From: CAYJLF01 sp964371055 | GTDB taxonomy: Bacteria > Eisenbacteria > RBG-16-71-46 > CAIMUX01 | Assembly: GCA_964371055.1 (NCBI GenBank) | Contig: CAYJLF010000023.1 | Location: 27,181-91,180 of the forward strand | Direction: 5' to 3' | Length of the DNA: 64,000 nucleotides | In this document: positions 45,197 through 53,989 of the stretch, piece after piece | Numbering within the stretch: position 1 is the first letter of the stretch | Layout of the letters: each line of letters opens with the position of its first letter | Notes under the pieces: model-generated | The model's input: only the letters and a program-made list of their open reading frames with translations | Database searches by the model: none | Told to the model about the DNA's origin: nothing | Made by a program: the position numbers and the translations under genes

Positions 45197-45762
45197 GCCG
45201 TTTCCACTCCGTGGAGCTCGCGGTGCAGGAACGCCCGCGCGGTCCGCCAGTCACGCCGCACCGTCCGCTCGGTCACCCCCAGCACCTCGGCGGTCTCCTG
45301 CTCGGACAGCCCGCCATAGAAGCGCAGTTCCACCACCCGCTCCAGGCGCGGGTCGAGGATGGCGAGACGGCCCAGCGCCACGTCGAGATCGACCAGCTCT
45401 GCCGCGCGCGGATCGACGGGATGGTCGACACTGTCCAGCGAGAGAGGTCGGCCGCCGCCGCGCTTCTGGGCCAGGTGCCGTCGGGCGTGATTGAGGAGAA
45501 CCTGCCGCATCGCGCGGGAGGCGACCGCGAAGAAGTGAGCCCGGTCTTCCCACGCCACGACCGGCGCCTGCGCCAGTTTGAGGTAGGCCTCGTGGACGAT
45601 GACCGATGCGCTCAGCGTCGGCTGCGGACCGCACCGTCGGACCTGGGCCCGCGCGAGACGACGAATCTCGTCATAAACGCGCCGGAAGACCTCATCGAGA
45701 GCCGCACGGTCCCCCTGGCGGGCCGCGGCGAGATAGAGTGTGATGTCGTGGGATTGGGTCAT
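45193..45762 (-). CDS. ECF sigma factor (ECF-SHX / TIGR02999-like)
   Basis: A 189-aa RNA polymerase sigma factor. Region 2 is LDEVFRRVYDEIRRLARAQVRR; the segment TLSASVIVHEAYLKLAQ and RAHFFAVASRAMRQVLLNHAR is characteristic of the SHX subfamily. Region 4 is ERVVELRFYGGLSEQETAEVLGVTERTVRRDWRTARAFLH, a clear helix-turn-helix. ATG 45762 is chosen because the sigma fold begins there. No anti-sigma factor is adjacent; the gene is instead coupled by a 4-bp overlap to a membrane Ser/Thr kinase. In this subfamily, kinase phosphorylation is thought to replace anti-sigma control. Target promoters are not identifiable from this window. Confidence 0.93.
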   Translation of the reverse strand: MTQSHDITLYLAAARQGDRAALDEVFRRVYDEIRRLARAQVRRCGPQPTLSASVIVHEAYLKLAQAPVVAWEDRAHFFAVASRAMRQVLLNHARRHLAQKRGGGRPLSLDSVDHPVDPRAAELVDLDVALGRLAILDPRLERVVELRFYGGLSEQETAEVLGVTERTVRRDWRTARAFLHRELHGVETA

Positions 45763-45959
45763 GGCTGCACACCGGCCCGGCAGTGTAGCACGCCGGCCAT
45801 GTGGCGACTCGGACCGCGTTGATCCGCGACCATGGGAGATGACCGTCCTCCCTGCTGCACCTCTTCGTCTCGATGTCCGGTTCCGCACGCTTCCGGTGTT
45901 TCTCCTGGGATAGGCCATCCCGGCCGCGTCGATCCGCCGAATCAAAGAGGAGAAACGCC

Positions 45960-48900
45960 ATGAAGAACCTGAACCTCATCCCGCGCGGCCTGTTGTTCGC
46001 CGTGTTGGTCCTGACCGGAGGACTTTCCGGAATTCCGCCACTCGCGCACGCCCACCTGGCCCTGATCCGCCAGGGAGCGGAGAGCCGCGGCTCGAAGGAA
46101 CCGGGCGACTCGATGGGACAGGCCCTCGCCGCCGGGGACTTCAACGGTGACGGCTACGATGACCTCGCCTCCGCCGCACCGGGCGAAGACCTCGGCGGAC
46201 TCAACCTCGCAGGCGCGGTCATCGTGAACTGGGGGACCGCCTTCGGCCTCACGCACGAGTGGGCTGTTCTGCTCACGCCGGAGTCGCTCGGCGGGACGAA
46301 CGAGGCCAACGGCGACTTCGGACTCGCCCTCGCCGCCGGCGACTTCAACGGTGACGGCAAGGACGATCTCGCGATCGGACAGCCGGGGTACGACCAGAGC
46401 GGCACCGTCGCCGACATCGGCAAAGTCTGGATCGTGACCGGGCACCCGAGCGCGTTCGGCTCCACTTCCATCATCACCCGTCTCCAGAGCGACGCCGGCG
46501 GATCCAACGAGGCCGGCGACGAGTTCGGCGCCGCTCTGGCCGTCGGCGACTTCAACCACGACGGGTACGACGACCTCGCGGTCGGCGGTCCGGGCGAGGA
46601 CAACGACGCCGGCGCCGTCTTCCAGTTCCTCGGCTCGGCGTTCGGCCCGATCATCAACGGCGGGTGGTTCAAGCAGTCCAACCTCGGCGGAGTCAACGAC
46701 CCCGGCGATCGCTTCGGCGCCTCCCTGGCCGCCGGAGATCTGCTGAGCCTCGGCGGGTACGACGAACTCGCCGTCGGCGTGCCGTACAAGAGCTTCGGTC
46801 ACGTGGGCAACGCCGGGATGGTCTATCTCCTCCGCGGGTCGAGCGACGGGTTGACGGCCAACTCGCCGCTCGCCCTCGATGCGTCGGTCAGGGACGCGAC
46901 GGCGTCGGGGGGCCGCTTCGGACTCGGGCTCGCGTGCGGCCGCTTCTGGGGCGGAGCCTACGACGGCCTCGCCATCGGCGAGCCGTACCGCACGGTCGGC
47001 GGCCAGATCAGCGCCGGTCGCGTGCTGATCGGCAAGGGCGGAGCCTTCGGTCTCGATTGGACGACCAACGGTTTGCTCGTCGACCAATCCGATGTCAGCG
47101 AGACGGTGGAGGCGCACGACCATTTCGGCCGCACCCTGGCGGCCGGTCACTTCGACGTGCAGTCCGAGACCTACGAAGACCTCTTCGTCGGTGCCCCCGG
47201 AGAGGATTCGGGCGCCTTCGACACCGGCTGGATCGGCGTGCTCTACGGCGGCGCCAGCGGGCCGAACGGCAGCGCATGGGCCGGGTTCTATCAGTCCACC
47301 CTGAACGACGCCATGACCGGCCAGGAAGCGCTCGGCTTCGCGATCACGAGCGGGAAGTTCGACGACACCGGCCACGGCAACCTCGCCGTCGGCGCCCCCG
47401 GCGACAATGCGTTCACCGGCATGGTGCACGTCATCGCACCGTGGCGTCAGGTGCTCAACATCTCCGGCGTGCGGGCGATCTCCTACGACTGCGAAGGAAA
47501 CCGGGTCTTCTCCCTGAAGTCGTTCGACGAGATGAAGATCGCGAGCACGACCAAGATCATGACGGTGTTGATTGCCTGCGAGCGTTCCCAGCTTCCGGCC
47601 GGGGATCCGCGCCGGGTTCCCCTCAACACGCAGATCGAGGTTCCGGAGTGGGTCCGCCTCAACGTGCCGGGATCGCGGTTCGACTTCCGCTATCGCGAGA
47701 CGATCACGCTCGAGCAGCTCCTCTACGCATGCCTCTATCCTTCCGGCAACGACGCGGCCTACGTGATCGCGGATCTCTTGAGCGGCTACGCGGGCACCTG
47801 GAACGGCGTGACCGGGACCTGCACGGAGTTCGTCGATGAGATGAACGATCGCGCCGCCGCCCTCGGGATGAACAACACCCACTTCACGAATCCCGCCGGG
47901 CTCGACACGGGCGATCCGTACTCCACGGCGGATAACATGATGACGCTGAGCCGGGTGGCCATGGCCAACCCCCTCTTCGCCGCGGTCGCCTCGGACGGAT
48001 CCTTCACCTGGACCCGGCAGTGGAGGGACAACGACCAGACGCCGCGCAGCGGATCGCACACCCAGAACTACGGGTGGCTGAGCAATCTGCGGAGCTGGGT
48101 TCCGGACGCGACCGGCCTGAAGCCCGGCCGCACGCCGGGCGCCCAGGGCACCACCTGCATGTCGGTCGAGTCCCCGTGGGGCGAGAATGCCTTCGCCGGC
48201 ATGTTCGGGTTGCCCGAGGGCGCCGACTACTTCCCCGACGCCCGTGCGCTCCTCACCCTCGGCGCCGACGAGTGCAACTGGGACATCCCGATCGGGCAGA
48301 TCCCCGAACTCAACATGTATCTGCCGGAATTGCCGACCGGGACGGTGCACTACTCCGGCGGCGGCTCGTCGATCGAGGTCGACGGCGGCGCGGTGCAGAT
48401 GGAGATCTACCGGCAGACCGGACAGGGAGCCACGGCCGCCCGTCTCGAGGCGCAGCACAGCGTGGATGCCTGGTTCGAGGGGAGCGAGACGGCGATCTTC
48501 GGCATCTCCCCCTTCGAGGAGCACGGCGAGATCGTCATCCAGAACTCCGGGCAAAACACCGCGAGCATCCGGGTACAGCGCAGCGTGGCCGGGGCCGCAC
48601 TCGACTTCGTCCTCGAGCCGGACGAGCGCGCCGTGATTCCCCCCTACGTCAGCGCCAACCCGCTGACCGGCTTCACCATGTCGATCGAAAACCGGACCGG
48701 GGACATCGCGGCCCTGCCGGTCGCGCTCACGATCACGGAGACCTACGCCTTCGAGTTGGAGTCGATCGGCGAAGGGAACCCGCCCCAGTTCTCGGCCACC
48801 CTGCAGGCGCCGTCGGTCGCACAGACGGAAAACCTCAACATCCTCGTGACCGGCCGGGATCCGAACCCCGGCAGCACGCTCTACTTCTCCGCCCGCGAGC

Positions 48901-49232
48901 TCGGAGCACCCTCATCGACGGACGAGTCCGTTCCGACCGTGGAAGGTGCCGATCCAGCCCCGCGCGTCACGGTGGGTCCGAATCCCTTCACGGCCAACAC
49001 GCGGATCGCGTTCGACCTCAGCCAGACCGCCGCGGTCGAACTGAGCATCTTCGATCCGCAGGGGCGGGAAGTACGCCGCTTCACCCAGGAGCGGGTGCCG
49101 CCGGGACGCTCGGGAATGACCTGGGATGGACGCGACGAGAACGGCTCCGAGCTGCCGGCCGGGGTCTACTTCTACCGGCTGGGAGTCGACTCGAAGGTAG
49201 CGGCGGAAGGGAGGATCGTGCGGATCAGGTAA
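45960..49232 (+). CDS. Secreted FG-GAP repeat / S11 D,D-carboxypeptidase-like fusion with sorting domain
   Basis: A 1090-aa exported protein with three parts. After a signal peptide (LLFAVLVLTGGLSGIPPLAHA), residues about 38-495 are seven FG-GAP repeats (integrin-alpha propeller) with calcium-binding loops such as DFNGDGYDDL and DFNHDGYDDL. Residues about 505-760 match peptidase family S11: the serine and lysine in ASTTKIM, the SGN motif in YPSGNDAAYVI, and LKPGRT where the family has KTG. A beta-rich region follows, then the C-terminal sorting domain (VGPNPFTANTRIAFDL, IFDPQGREVRRF, LPAGVYFYRLGVD). AGAGGAG precedes the ATG. The S11 domain is normally periplasmic and trims peptidoglycan; surface export makes a role in attacking or binding other cells' walls, or a lost catalytic function, worth considering. 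Confidence 0.88.
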   Translation: MKNLNLIPRGLLFAVLVLTGGLSGIPPLAHAHLALIRQGAESRGSKEPGDSMGQALAAGDFNGDGYDDLASAAPGEDLGGLNLAGAVIVNWGTAFGLTHEWAVLLTPESLGGTNEANGDFGLALAAGDFNGDGKDDLAIGQPGYDQSGTVADIGKVWIVTGHPSAFGSTSIITRLQSDAGGSNEAGDEFGAALAVGDFNHDGYDDLAVGGPGEDNDAGAVFQFLGSAFGPIINGGWFKQSNLGGVNDPGDRFGASLAAGDLLSLGGYDELAVGVPYKSFGHVGNAGMVYLLRGSSDGLTANSPLALDASVRDATASGGRFGLGLACGRFWGGAYDGLAIGEPYRTVGGQISAGRVLIGKGGAFGLDWTTNGLLVDQSDVSETVEAHDHFGRTLAAGHFDVQSETYEDLFVGAPGEDSGAFDTGWIGVLYGGASGPNGSAWAGFYQSTLNDAMTGQEALGFAITSGKFDDTGHGNLAVGAPGDNAFTGMVHVIAPWRQVLNISGVRAISYDCEGNRVFSLKSFDEMKIASTTKIMTVLIACERSQLPAGDPRRVPLNTQIEVPEWVRLNVPGSRFDFRYRETITLEQLLYACLYPSGNDAAYVIADLLSGYAGTWNGVTGTCTEFVDEMNDRAAALGMNNTHFTNPAGLDTGDPYSTADNMMTLSRVAMANPLFAAVASDGSFTWTRQWRDNDQTPRSGSHTQNYGWLSNLRSWVPDATGLKPGRTPGAQGTTCMSVESPWGENAFAGMFGLPEGADYFPDARALLTLGADECNWDIPIGQIPELNMYLPELPTGTVHYSGGGSSIEVDGGAVQMEIYRQTGQGATAARLEAQHSVDAWFEGSETAIFGISPFEEHGEIVIQNSGQNTASIRVQRSVAGAALDFVLEPDERAVIPPYVSANPLTGFTMSIENRTGDIAALPVALTITETYAFELESIGEGNPPQFSATLQAPSVAQTENLNILVTGRDPNPGSTLYFSARELGAPSSTDESVPTVEGADPAPRVTVGPNPFTANTRIAFDLSQTAAVELSIFDPQGREVRRFTQERVPPGRSGMTWDGRDENGSELPAGVYFYRLGVDSKVAAEGRIVRIR

Positions 49233-49289
49233 CGATCGCATTCGGCTCCCGGTGACCTCGAGATCCCGGGCCACCCAAGCGAAGGTTAC

Positions 49290-49318
49290 GGCCGGACCGT
49301 CCCCGGGGCGGTCCGGCC
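49290..49318 (+). terminator. Rho-independent-type hairpin between convergent genes
   Basis: A 10-bp perfect inverted repeat (ggccggaccg at 49290-49299 and cggtccggcc at 49309-49318) with a 9-nt GC-rich loop, followed by ctccgctttctcc. It sits 58 bp after the FG-GAP gene and 20 bp before the stop of the convergent peptidase gene, so it may serve the plus strand. The T-tract is imperfect. Confidence 0.7.
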
Positions 49319-49337
49319 CTCCGCTTTCTCCAGGGGT

Positions 49338-50201
49338 TCACAACGCTGACGTGCCGAACGTATCCCCCTGTGAAAGGTCACCGGTCTGGTAGCCGCGAAG
49401 GAACCAGCGCATCCGCTGCTCCGAAGTCCCGTGCGTGAACGCATCGGGGACGACATACCCCTGGGCCTCCATCTGGAGGCGGTCGTCACCGATCCGGCTC
49501 GCCGCGTTCAGCGCCTCTTCGATGTCGCCCTCCTCGATGACTTGGCGGGCCCGCTGGGCATGGTGAGCCCAGACGCCGGCGAGGAAATCAGCCTGCAGTT
49601 CGAGTCGCACGGAGATCTCATTGGCCTGTTCCCGGCTGGCCCGCGCGCGGAGGGCGTCCGCCTGGTCCATGATCCCGAGGAGGTTCTGGACGTGGTGACC
49701 GATCTCGTGGGCGATGACGTAGGCGTGAGCGAAGTCACCCTGAACGCCGTGGCGCGCGCGGAGATCCTCGAAGAAGCTCAAGTCCAGGTAGACCTTCTGG
49801 TCACCCGGGCAGTAGAAGGGCCCGACGGCGGACTGCGCGAAGCCGCAGGCCGATTGCACCGCACCCGAATAGAGAACGAGCGTCGGTTCCCGGTAGGTCT
49901 CGCCCATGCCGGCGAAGAGGGCCTTCCACGTGTCCTCGGTGTCGGCCAGGACGACGGAGGAGAAGTCCGCCAGTTCCTGCTCCGCGGGGCTGATCTCACC
50001 CGCCGAGCCGGACGGGTCGACCATGCTCCCCGTGGGCGCGACCTGCTGGAGCAGCTCCAGTGGATTCGTGCCGGTCAGGAGGGCGATCAAGGCGAGGATG
50101 ATCAGGCCTCCCCCGCCCAGTCCGGCGATGCCGCGGCCGCCGAGGCCCGAGCCCCGGCGATCCTCGACCCTGGTGCTCCGTCGGCCGGTCGTCCATCGCA
50201 T
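49338..50201 (-). CDS. YpfJ-family neutral zinc metallopeptidase
   Basis: A 287-aa protein of the Zn_protease/YpfJ family (PF04228). The basic N-terminus contains the family opening RRSTRVEDRRGSG, then one membrane helix (GGGLIILALIALLTGTNPLE). The zinc site HEIGHH (VIAHEIGHHVQN) is intact, and SACGFAQSAVGPFYCPGDQKVYLDLSFF is the conserved block before it. The C-terminus has AQGYVVPDAFTHGTSEQRMRWF, also typical. ATG 50201 has AAGGAGG upstream. The family is common in Proteobacteria and other phyla and its substrates are unknown. The protein is anchored facing the periplasm. It is monocistronic and convergent with the FG-GAP gene. Confidence 0.93.
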   Translation of the reverse strand: MRWTTGRRSTRVEDRRGSGLGGRGIAGLGGGGLIILALIALLTGTNPLELLQQVAPTGSMVDPSGSAGEISPAEQELADFSSVVLADTEDTWKALFAGMGETYREPTLVLYSGAVQSACGFAQSAVGPFYCPGDQKVYLDLSFFEDLRARHGVQGDFAHAYVIAHEIGHHVQNLLGIMDQADALRARASREQANEISVRLELQADFLAGVWAHHAQRARQVIEEGDIEEALNAASRIGDDRLQMEAQGYVVPDAFTHGTSEQRMRWFLRGYQTGDLSQGDTFGTSAL

Positions 50202-50380
50202 GGGGAGCCTCCTTTCGTCGTCCGAGGGTAGAGCGATGGCGCCCCCGGGCGCAATGGGGCCCCCGCCTCCGTCGGTTCGCCATTTCCACGATCGAAGGGG
50301 GCGGTTCACGAATCCAACTCCTGTTTCCAACCACGAAGATGAGGTCGAATCGAACTCCATAGACGAGAGGAGATCCCACC

Positions 50381-51331
50381 ATGGGAGACAAGAAGATCAT
50401 CGCGGTCGTGGGGGCCACCGGCGCCCAAGGCGGCGGTCTGGTGCGCGCCATCCTCAACGATCCGAGCCAGGGGTTCGCCGCCCGGGCGCTGACCCGCGAC
50501 GCCAAGTCTCCGAAGGCGCAGGAACTGGCCAGGCTGGGCGCTGAGGTGGTCGAGGCTGATGTCGACGACGTGAACAGCCTGAAGCAGGCGTTCGCGGGAG
50601 CCTACGGCGCCTACTGCGTCACCTTCTTCTGGGAGCACTTCTCGCCGGAGAAGGAGCTGAATCAGGTCCGGGCGATGGCCGAAGCGGCGAAGCAGGCCGG
50701 CCTCAAGCACGTCGTCTGGTCCACGCTCGAGGACACCCGCCAGTGGGTGCCGCTGCACGACGATCGGATGCCGACTCTGATGGGGAAGTACAAGGTCCCG
50801 CACTTCGACGCCAAGGGCGAGGCCAACCGGTTCTTCACCGAGGCGGGAGTGCCGACGACCTTCCTCCTGACCTCGTTCTACTGGGACAACTTCATTCACT
50901 TCGGCATGGGGCCGAAGAAGGGCCCGGACGGCTCCCTGTCGATCACCCTGCCGATGGACAACCAGCCCCTCTCCGGCATCGCGGCCGAGGACATCGGCAA
51001 GTGCGCCTATGGCATCTTCAAGAAGGGCAGCGAGTTCGCGGGCAAGACGGTGGGCATCGCGGGCGAGCACCTGACGGGAGACCAGATGGCGGCCGCGCTG
51101 GGCAAGGCGCTGGGCCAGGAGGTTCGCTACAACGCGGTGACGCCGGAGATGTTCCGCAGCTTCGGCTTCCCGGGAGCGGACGACCTCGGCAACATGTTCC
51201 AGTTCAAGCGCGACTTCAACCAGGCCTTCGTCGGAGCGCGCAAGCTCGACGCCTCCCGGGAGCTCAACCCTTCGCTGCAGAGTTTCGAGACCTGGCTGGA
51301 GCGGAACAAGAACGCCATCCCCGTGCAGTAA
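50381..51331 (+). CDS. NmrA/HSCARG-family NAD(P)-binding protein
   Basis: A 316-aa Rossmann-fold protein of the atypical short-chain dehydrogenase type. The nucleotide-binding motif GATGAQG is at residues 10-16 (VVGATGAQGGGLVRAIL). The family pattern continues with RDAKSPKAQELARLGAEVVEADVDD and VWSTLEDTRQWV. The C-terminal region with FTEAGVPTTFLLTSFYWDN, LPMDNQPLSGIAAEDIGKCAYGIF and a long helix matches HSCARG-like redox sensors. The SDR Tyr-x3-Lys pair is absent, so a regulatory or sensor role is more likely than catalysis. GGAGATCCCACC precedes the ATG. Free-standing gene. A weak hairpin follows its stop. Confidence 0.9.
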   Translation: MGDKKIIAVVGATGAQGGGLVRAILNDPSQGFAARALTRDAKSPKAQELARLGAEVVEADVDDVNSLKQAFAGAYGAYCVTFFWEHFSPEKELNQVRAMAEAAKQAGLKHVVWSTLEDTRQWVPLHDDRMPTLMGKYKVPHFDAKGEANRFFTEAGVPTTFLLTSFYWDNFIHFGMGPKKGPDGSLSITLPMDNQPLSGIAAEDIGKCAYGIFKKGSEFAGKTVGIAGEHLTGDQMAAALGKALGQEVRYNAVTPEMFRSFGFPGADDLGNMFQFKRDFNQAFVGARKLDASRELNPSLQSFETWLERNKNAIPVQ

Positions 51332-51335
51332 CCCG

Positions 51336-51369
51336 ATCCCCGAGCGCTCCGGAAGGGGATCTCGGGGAT
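51336..51369 (+). terminator. Possible terminator hairpin after the NmrA-family gene
   Basis: A 9-bp inverted repeat (atccccgag at 51336-51344 and ctcggggat at 51361-51369) with a 16-nt loop starts 4 bp after the stop codon. There is no T-tract, so this is a weak call; it may act only as a transcript-stabilising hairpin. Confidence 0.4.
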
Positions 51370-51587
51370 TCAAGAACCGATCGACAGCGCCGGTGTCCGT
51401 TCAGCGGGCGCCGGCGTTCTCGCCGGGGGGCGCGAGCTCTGTGCGACCCCCACGGACCCGCCTCCCCCAGCCTCCGGGCACTCTGCCACACGGTCAACTG
51501 ACCCGCGCGTCTTCTCCTTGCGTCTAGTACGATGCATCCAGCAGGGTTGCAGCACACTCGTTGCGGCCCCAGGGGAGGCGAATCGGG

Positions 51588-52592
51588 ATGGAGCACGGCA
51601 GATCATTCTGGTCGGGAGAATCCGGAGATCGTAGTCACCACGAGCAGTCGCTCCACGCCGACAGCGATTGCTTTGCCTCCAGGATCGCGGAGGTCGATCC
51701 AGGGGCTCTTACAGCTACGGGGATCGACTTGCTGATGCTCAATCTGGGCTTGCGGTGCAACATGCGCTGCGCGCACTGCCATCAGTCAAGTTCGCCCGAG
51801 CGCGATGAGACCCTGTCCGACGAGCTCTTCTCGGCTTCTCTGGCCCTGGGAAACCGGCTTGGACGACCTTTGCTCGATCTCACGGGCGGGGCTCCCGAAC
51901 TCCATCCCCACTTCCGTGACTTCCTTCGCCGCGCTCACACCGAGGGATTCGCGGTTCAGCTGAGAACCAACCTGACGGTTCTGCTCGAGCCGGGCTGTGA
52001 GGACCTACCCGAGCTTTTTGCCCGCCTCGGCGTTCGCCTCCTCGCCTCCATCCCATCATGGAACCCCCTCGCGGTTGAACGTCAGCGCGGAGAGGGCGCC
52101 TTTCTTGCGAGCCTCAGGGTGATGAAACGACTCAATGGCGTCGGCTACGGCATCCGCAAGGACCTCAGGCTTGATGTCGCCGCCAATCCCGACGGCACCC
52201 TACTGCCAGAGCGCAAGGAGGGTTACGAGCGGCGCTTTCGGCATGAACTCGAGGAAGGCCATGGCGTTCACTTTCATGATCTTCTCCTTCTGACCAACAT
52301 GCCCCTCGGGCGATTCCGCGACGGCCTCGATGCCGACACGAAACGCTGCAGCTATCTCGACACCCTGCGCAGAGCCTTCAACCCGGAGACCGTCCCCCAT
52401 CTGGCCTGCCGCCGTAGCCTCACGGTCGCCTGGGACGGCACCCTCTATGACTGCGACTTCAACCTGGGCGCTCGCCTTCCCATCAGAGGTGAACAGCGCA
52501 GTGTCCTGCAACCGCCCGAGGATCTCCTTCACCGCCCGCTGGCCTTCGGCTCCCACTGCTTTGCCTGCACGGCGGCCGCGGGCTCATCCTGA
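51588..52592 (+). CDS. ArsS-like radical SAM enzyme (rSAM/Cys-rich domain, DUF3641)
   Basis: A 334-aa radical SAM protein. The CX3CX2C motif is in LGLRCNMRCAHCHQSSSPE, with the GG of the AdoMet site in LDLTGGAPELHPHF. The C-terminal DUF3641-like half contains CSYLDTLRRAFNPETVPHLACRRSLTVAWDGTLYDCDFNLG and ends HCFACTAAAGSS, near-identical in plan to the ArsS family ending HCxxCTAGxGSS. The family was named for arsenosugar biosynthesis and also occurs widely beside the rSAM/selenodomain-associated transferases, which follow here. ATG 51588 has GGGGAGG eight bases upstream. No arsM or other arsenic gene is in the window. Substrate is unknown. Confidence 0.88.
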   Translation: MEHGRSFWSGESGDRSHHEQSLHADSDCFASRIAEVDPGALTATGIDLLMLNLGLRCNMRCAHCHQSSSPERDETLSDELFSASLALGNRLGRPLLDLTGGAPELHPHFRDFLRRAHTEGFAVQLRTNLTVLLEPGCEDLPELFARLGVRLLASIPSWNPLAVERQRGEGAFLASLRVMKRLNGVGYGIRKDLRLDVAANPDGTLLPERKEGYERRFRHELEEGHGVHFHDLLLLTNMPLGRFRDGLDADTKRCSYLDTLRRAFNPETVPHLACRRSLTVAWDGTLYDCDFNLGARLPIRGEQRSVLQPPEDLLHRPLAFGSHCFACTAAAGSS

Positions 52593-52606
52593 AGCGGTGC
52601 GCTGAC

Positions 52607-53947
52607 GTGACCAGTTTGGGTCACTCGCAGGTCGTGATGGTGACGCGCTACCCCGCTCCTGGACGGGTCAAGACGCGACTGGTCCCCCTCCTCGGCCAAG
52701 AGGGGGCCGCCGAATTGCACCGAGCCCTGAGCAGGCACGTAGCCCTCGAGTTGCGCGCCCTCGCCGCCACCAGGGAAGCCCGCATCGAGATCTGGCACGA
52801 AGGTGGAAGCCGCGCGGAGATGCGCCGCTGGCTGGGAGGAGGTGTGCGATACCAACGTCAAGGCGCCGGGTCGCTGGGTGCGCGCCTCACCGCGGTCATG
52901 ATGAGCAGTTTCAGGGACGGCGCCGCGCGCTGCGTCGTCATCGGTTCGGATTGCCCCGGCATGCAGGCGGACCACCTCCGGACTGCGCTCACTGCCCTCG
53001 ACCGATACGAGCTCGTGCTCGGCCCCGCGGCCGACGGGGGCTACTGGCTCGCTGCCCTCTCCGCCGGGGGCGCGCGGCGGGCGCTCCCGGGTATCTTCGA
53101 GGGTATCGAGTGGGGCTGTGACCAGGTGCTCCAACAGACGCTCCTCCGGGCCTCGTCACTCGGGCTCGAGCCCACGCTCATCGAGACGCTCGCCGATGTC
53201 GATCGGCCTTCGGATCTGACGCACTGGGAGCGCTTTCGTGACGCTCCGGCAGGCGGTGGGCGGCTTTCGGTTGTCGTACCAACGCTCAACGAGGAAGACC
53301 AGATCGGGGAGCTTGTACACCACGCGCGCGACCGGGGCGCCTTCGAGGTCATCGTGGCTGATGGCGACAGCGACGACGCGACCCGCGCTCACGCCCTCCG
53401 CGCGGGGGCCCGCCTGGTCGAGGGGAAGCGCGGACGCGCCCGACAGATGAACGCCGGCGCCTCCGTCGCAAGAGGGGATCTGCTGCTCTTCCTGCACGCG
53501 GATACGAGACTCCCTGCGGGCGCCGCCGGCCTCATCCGCGCCGCCCTCGGCCGACCCGGCGTTGTCGCCGGCGCGTTCTCGTACGCAACCACGGCCGGCG
53601 GCTTGCTGGGCGGCGTGATGACAGCAGGCGGCCGCCTCCGGGACCTTCTGTGCGGCCACCCTTACGGCGATCAAGGCCTCTTCCTGCGCTCCCGCGTCTT
53701 TCGCGCCCTCGGGGGCTTTCCGGATACGCCCGTGATGGAAGACTGGGAGTTGGTCGCCCGCCTACGACGGCTCGGGAAGGTCGCGATCCTGCGGGAGACC
53801 GCACCAAGCTCAGCCGCCTCGTTCGTCGAGCACGGTCTCTGGCGCTCGACCGCGGTCAATGTCGCGGTGATCGTCGGGTATCAGCTCGGAGTCGGAACTG
53901 ACCACCTCGCGCGGTGGCGAAGGAGGATTGCCCGGCGAGCAGGCTGA
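52607..53947 (+). CDS. Fused rSAM/selenodomain-associated transferases 1 and 2 (TIGR04282-TIGR04283)
   Basis: A 446-aa protein joining two enzymes usually encoded separately. Residues 1-205 are a CofC-like nucleotidyltransferase-fold domain (transferase 1): MVTRYPAPGRVKTRLVPLLG, VIGSDCPGMQADHL, LGPAADGGYWLAAL. Residues 220-446 are a GT2-family glycosyltransferase (transferase 2): LSVVVPTLNEEDQIGELV, VIVADGDSDDATRAHALRAGARLV, GRARQMNAGASVARGDLLLFLHADTRLP and PVMEDWELVARLRRLGK. It follows the ArsS-like gene by 14 bp, the association for which these families were named. GTG 52607 is the best early start; ATG 52637 is an alternative. Together the two genes probably build a sugar-containing metabolite, whose heteroatom (arsenic, selenium or other) is unknown. 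Confidence 0.9.
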   Translation: MTSLGHSQVVMVTRYPAPGRVKTRLVPLLGQEGAAELHRALSRHVALELRALAATREARIEIWHEGGSRAEMRRWLGGGVRYQRQGAGSLGARLTAVMMSSFRDGAARCVVIGSDCPGMQADHLRTALTALDRYELVLGPAADGGYWLAALSAGGARRALPGIFEGIEWGCDQVLQQTLLRASSLGLEPTLIETLADVDRPSDLTHWERFRDAPAGGGRLSVVVPTLNEEDQIGELVHHARDRGAFEVIVADGDSDDATRAHALRAGARLVEGKRGRARQMNAGASVARGDLLLFLHADTRLPAGAAGLIRAALGRPGVVAGAFSYATTAGGLLGGVMTAGGRLRDLLCGHPYGDQGLFLRSRVFRALGGFPDTPVMEDWELVARLRRLGKVAILRETAPSSAASFVEHGLWRSTAVNVAVIVGYQLGVGTDHLARWRRRIARRAG

Positions 53948-53989
53948 AACGAGGTTCCGAAGGCATGGCGTGGATGAAGCCAGCACCCC

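Noticed and set aside
42536..45319. A 927-codon open frame on the plus strand opposite the Ser/Thr kinase gene
   Set aside because: It is the mirror of the kinase's GC-rich codons: no domains, Arg/Gly/Pro-rich composition, no ribosome-binding site. The kinase frame carries every catalytic motif.
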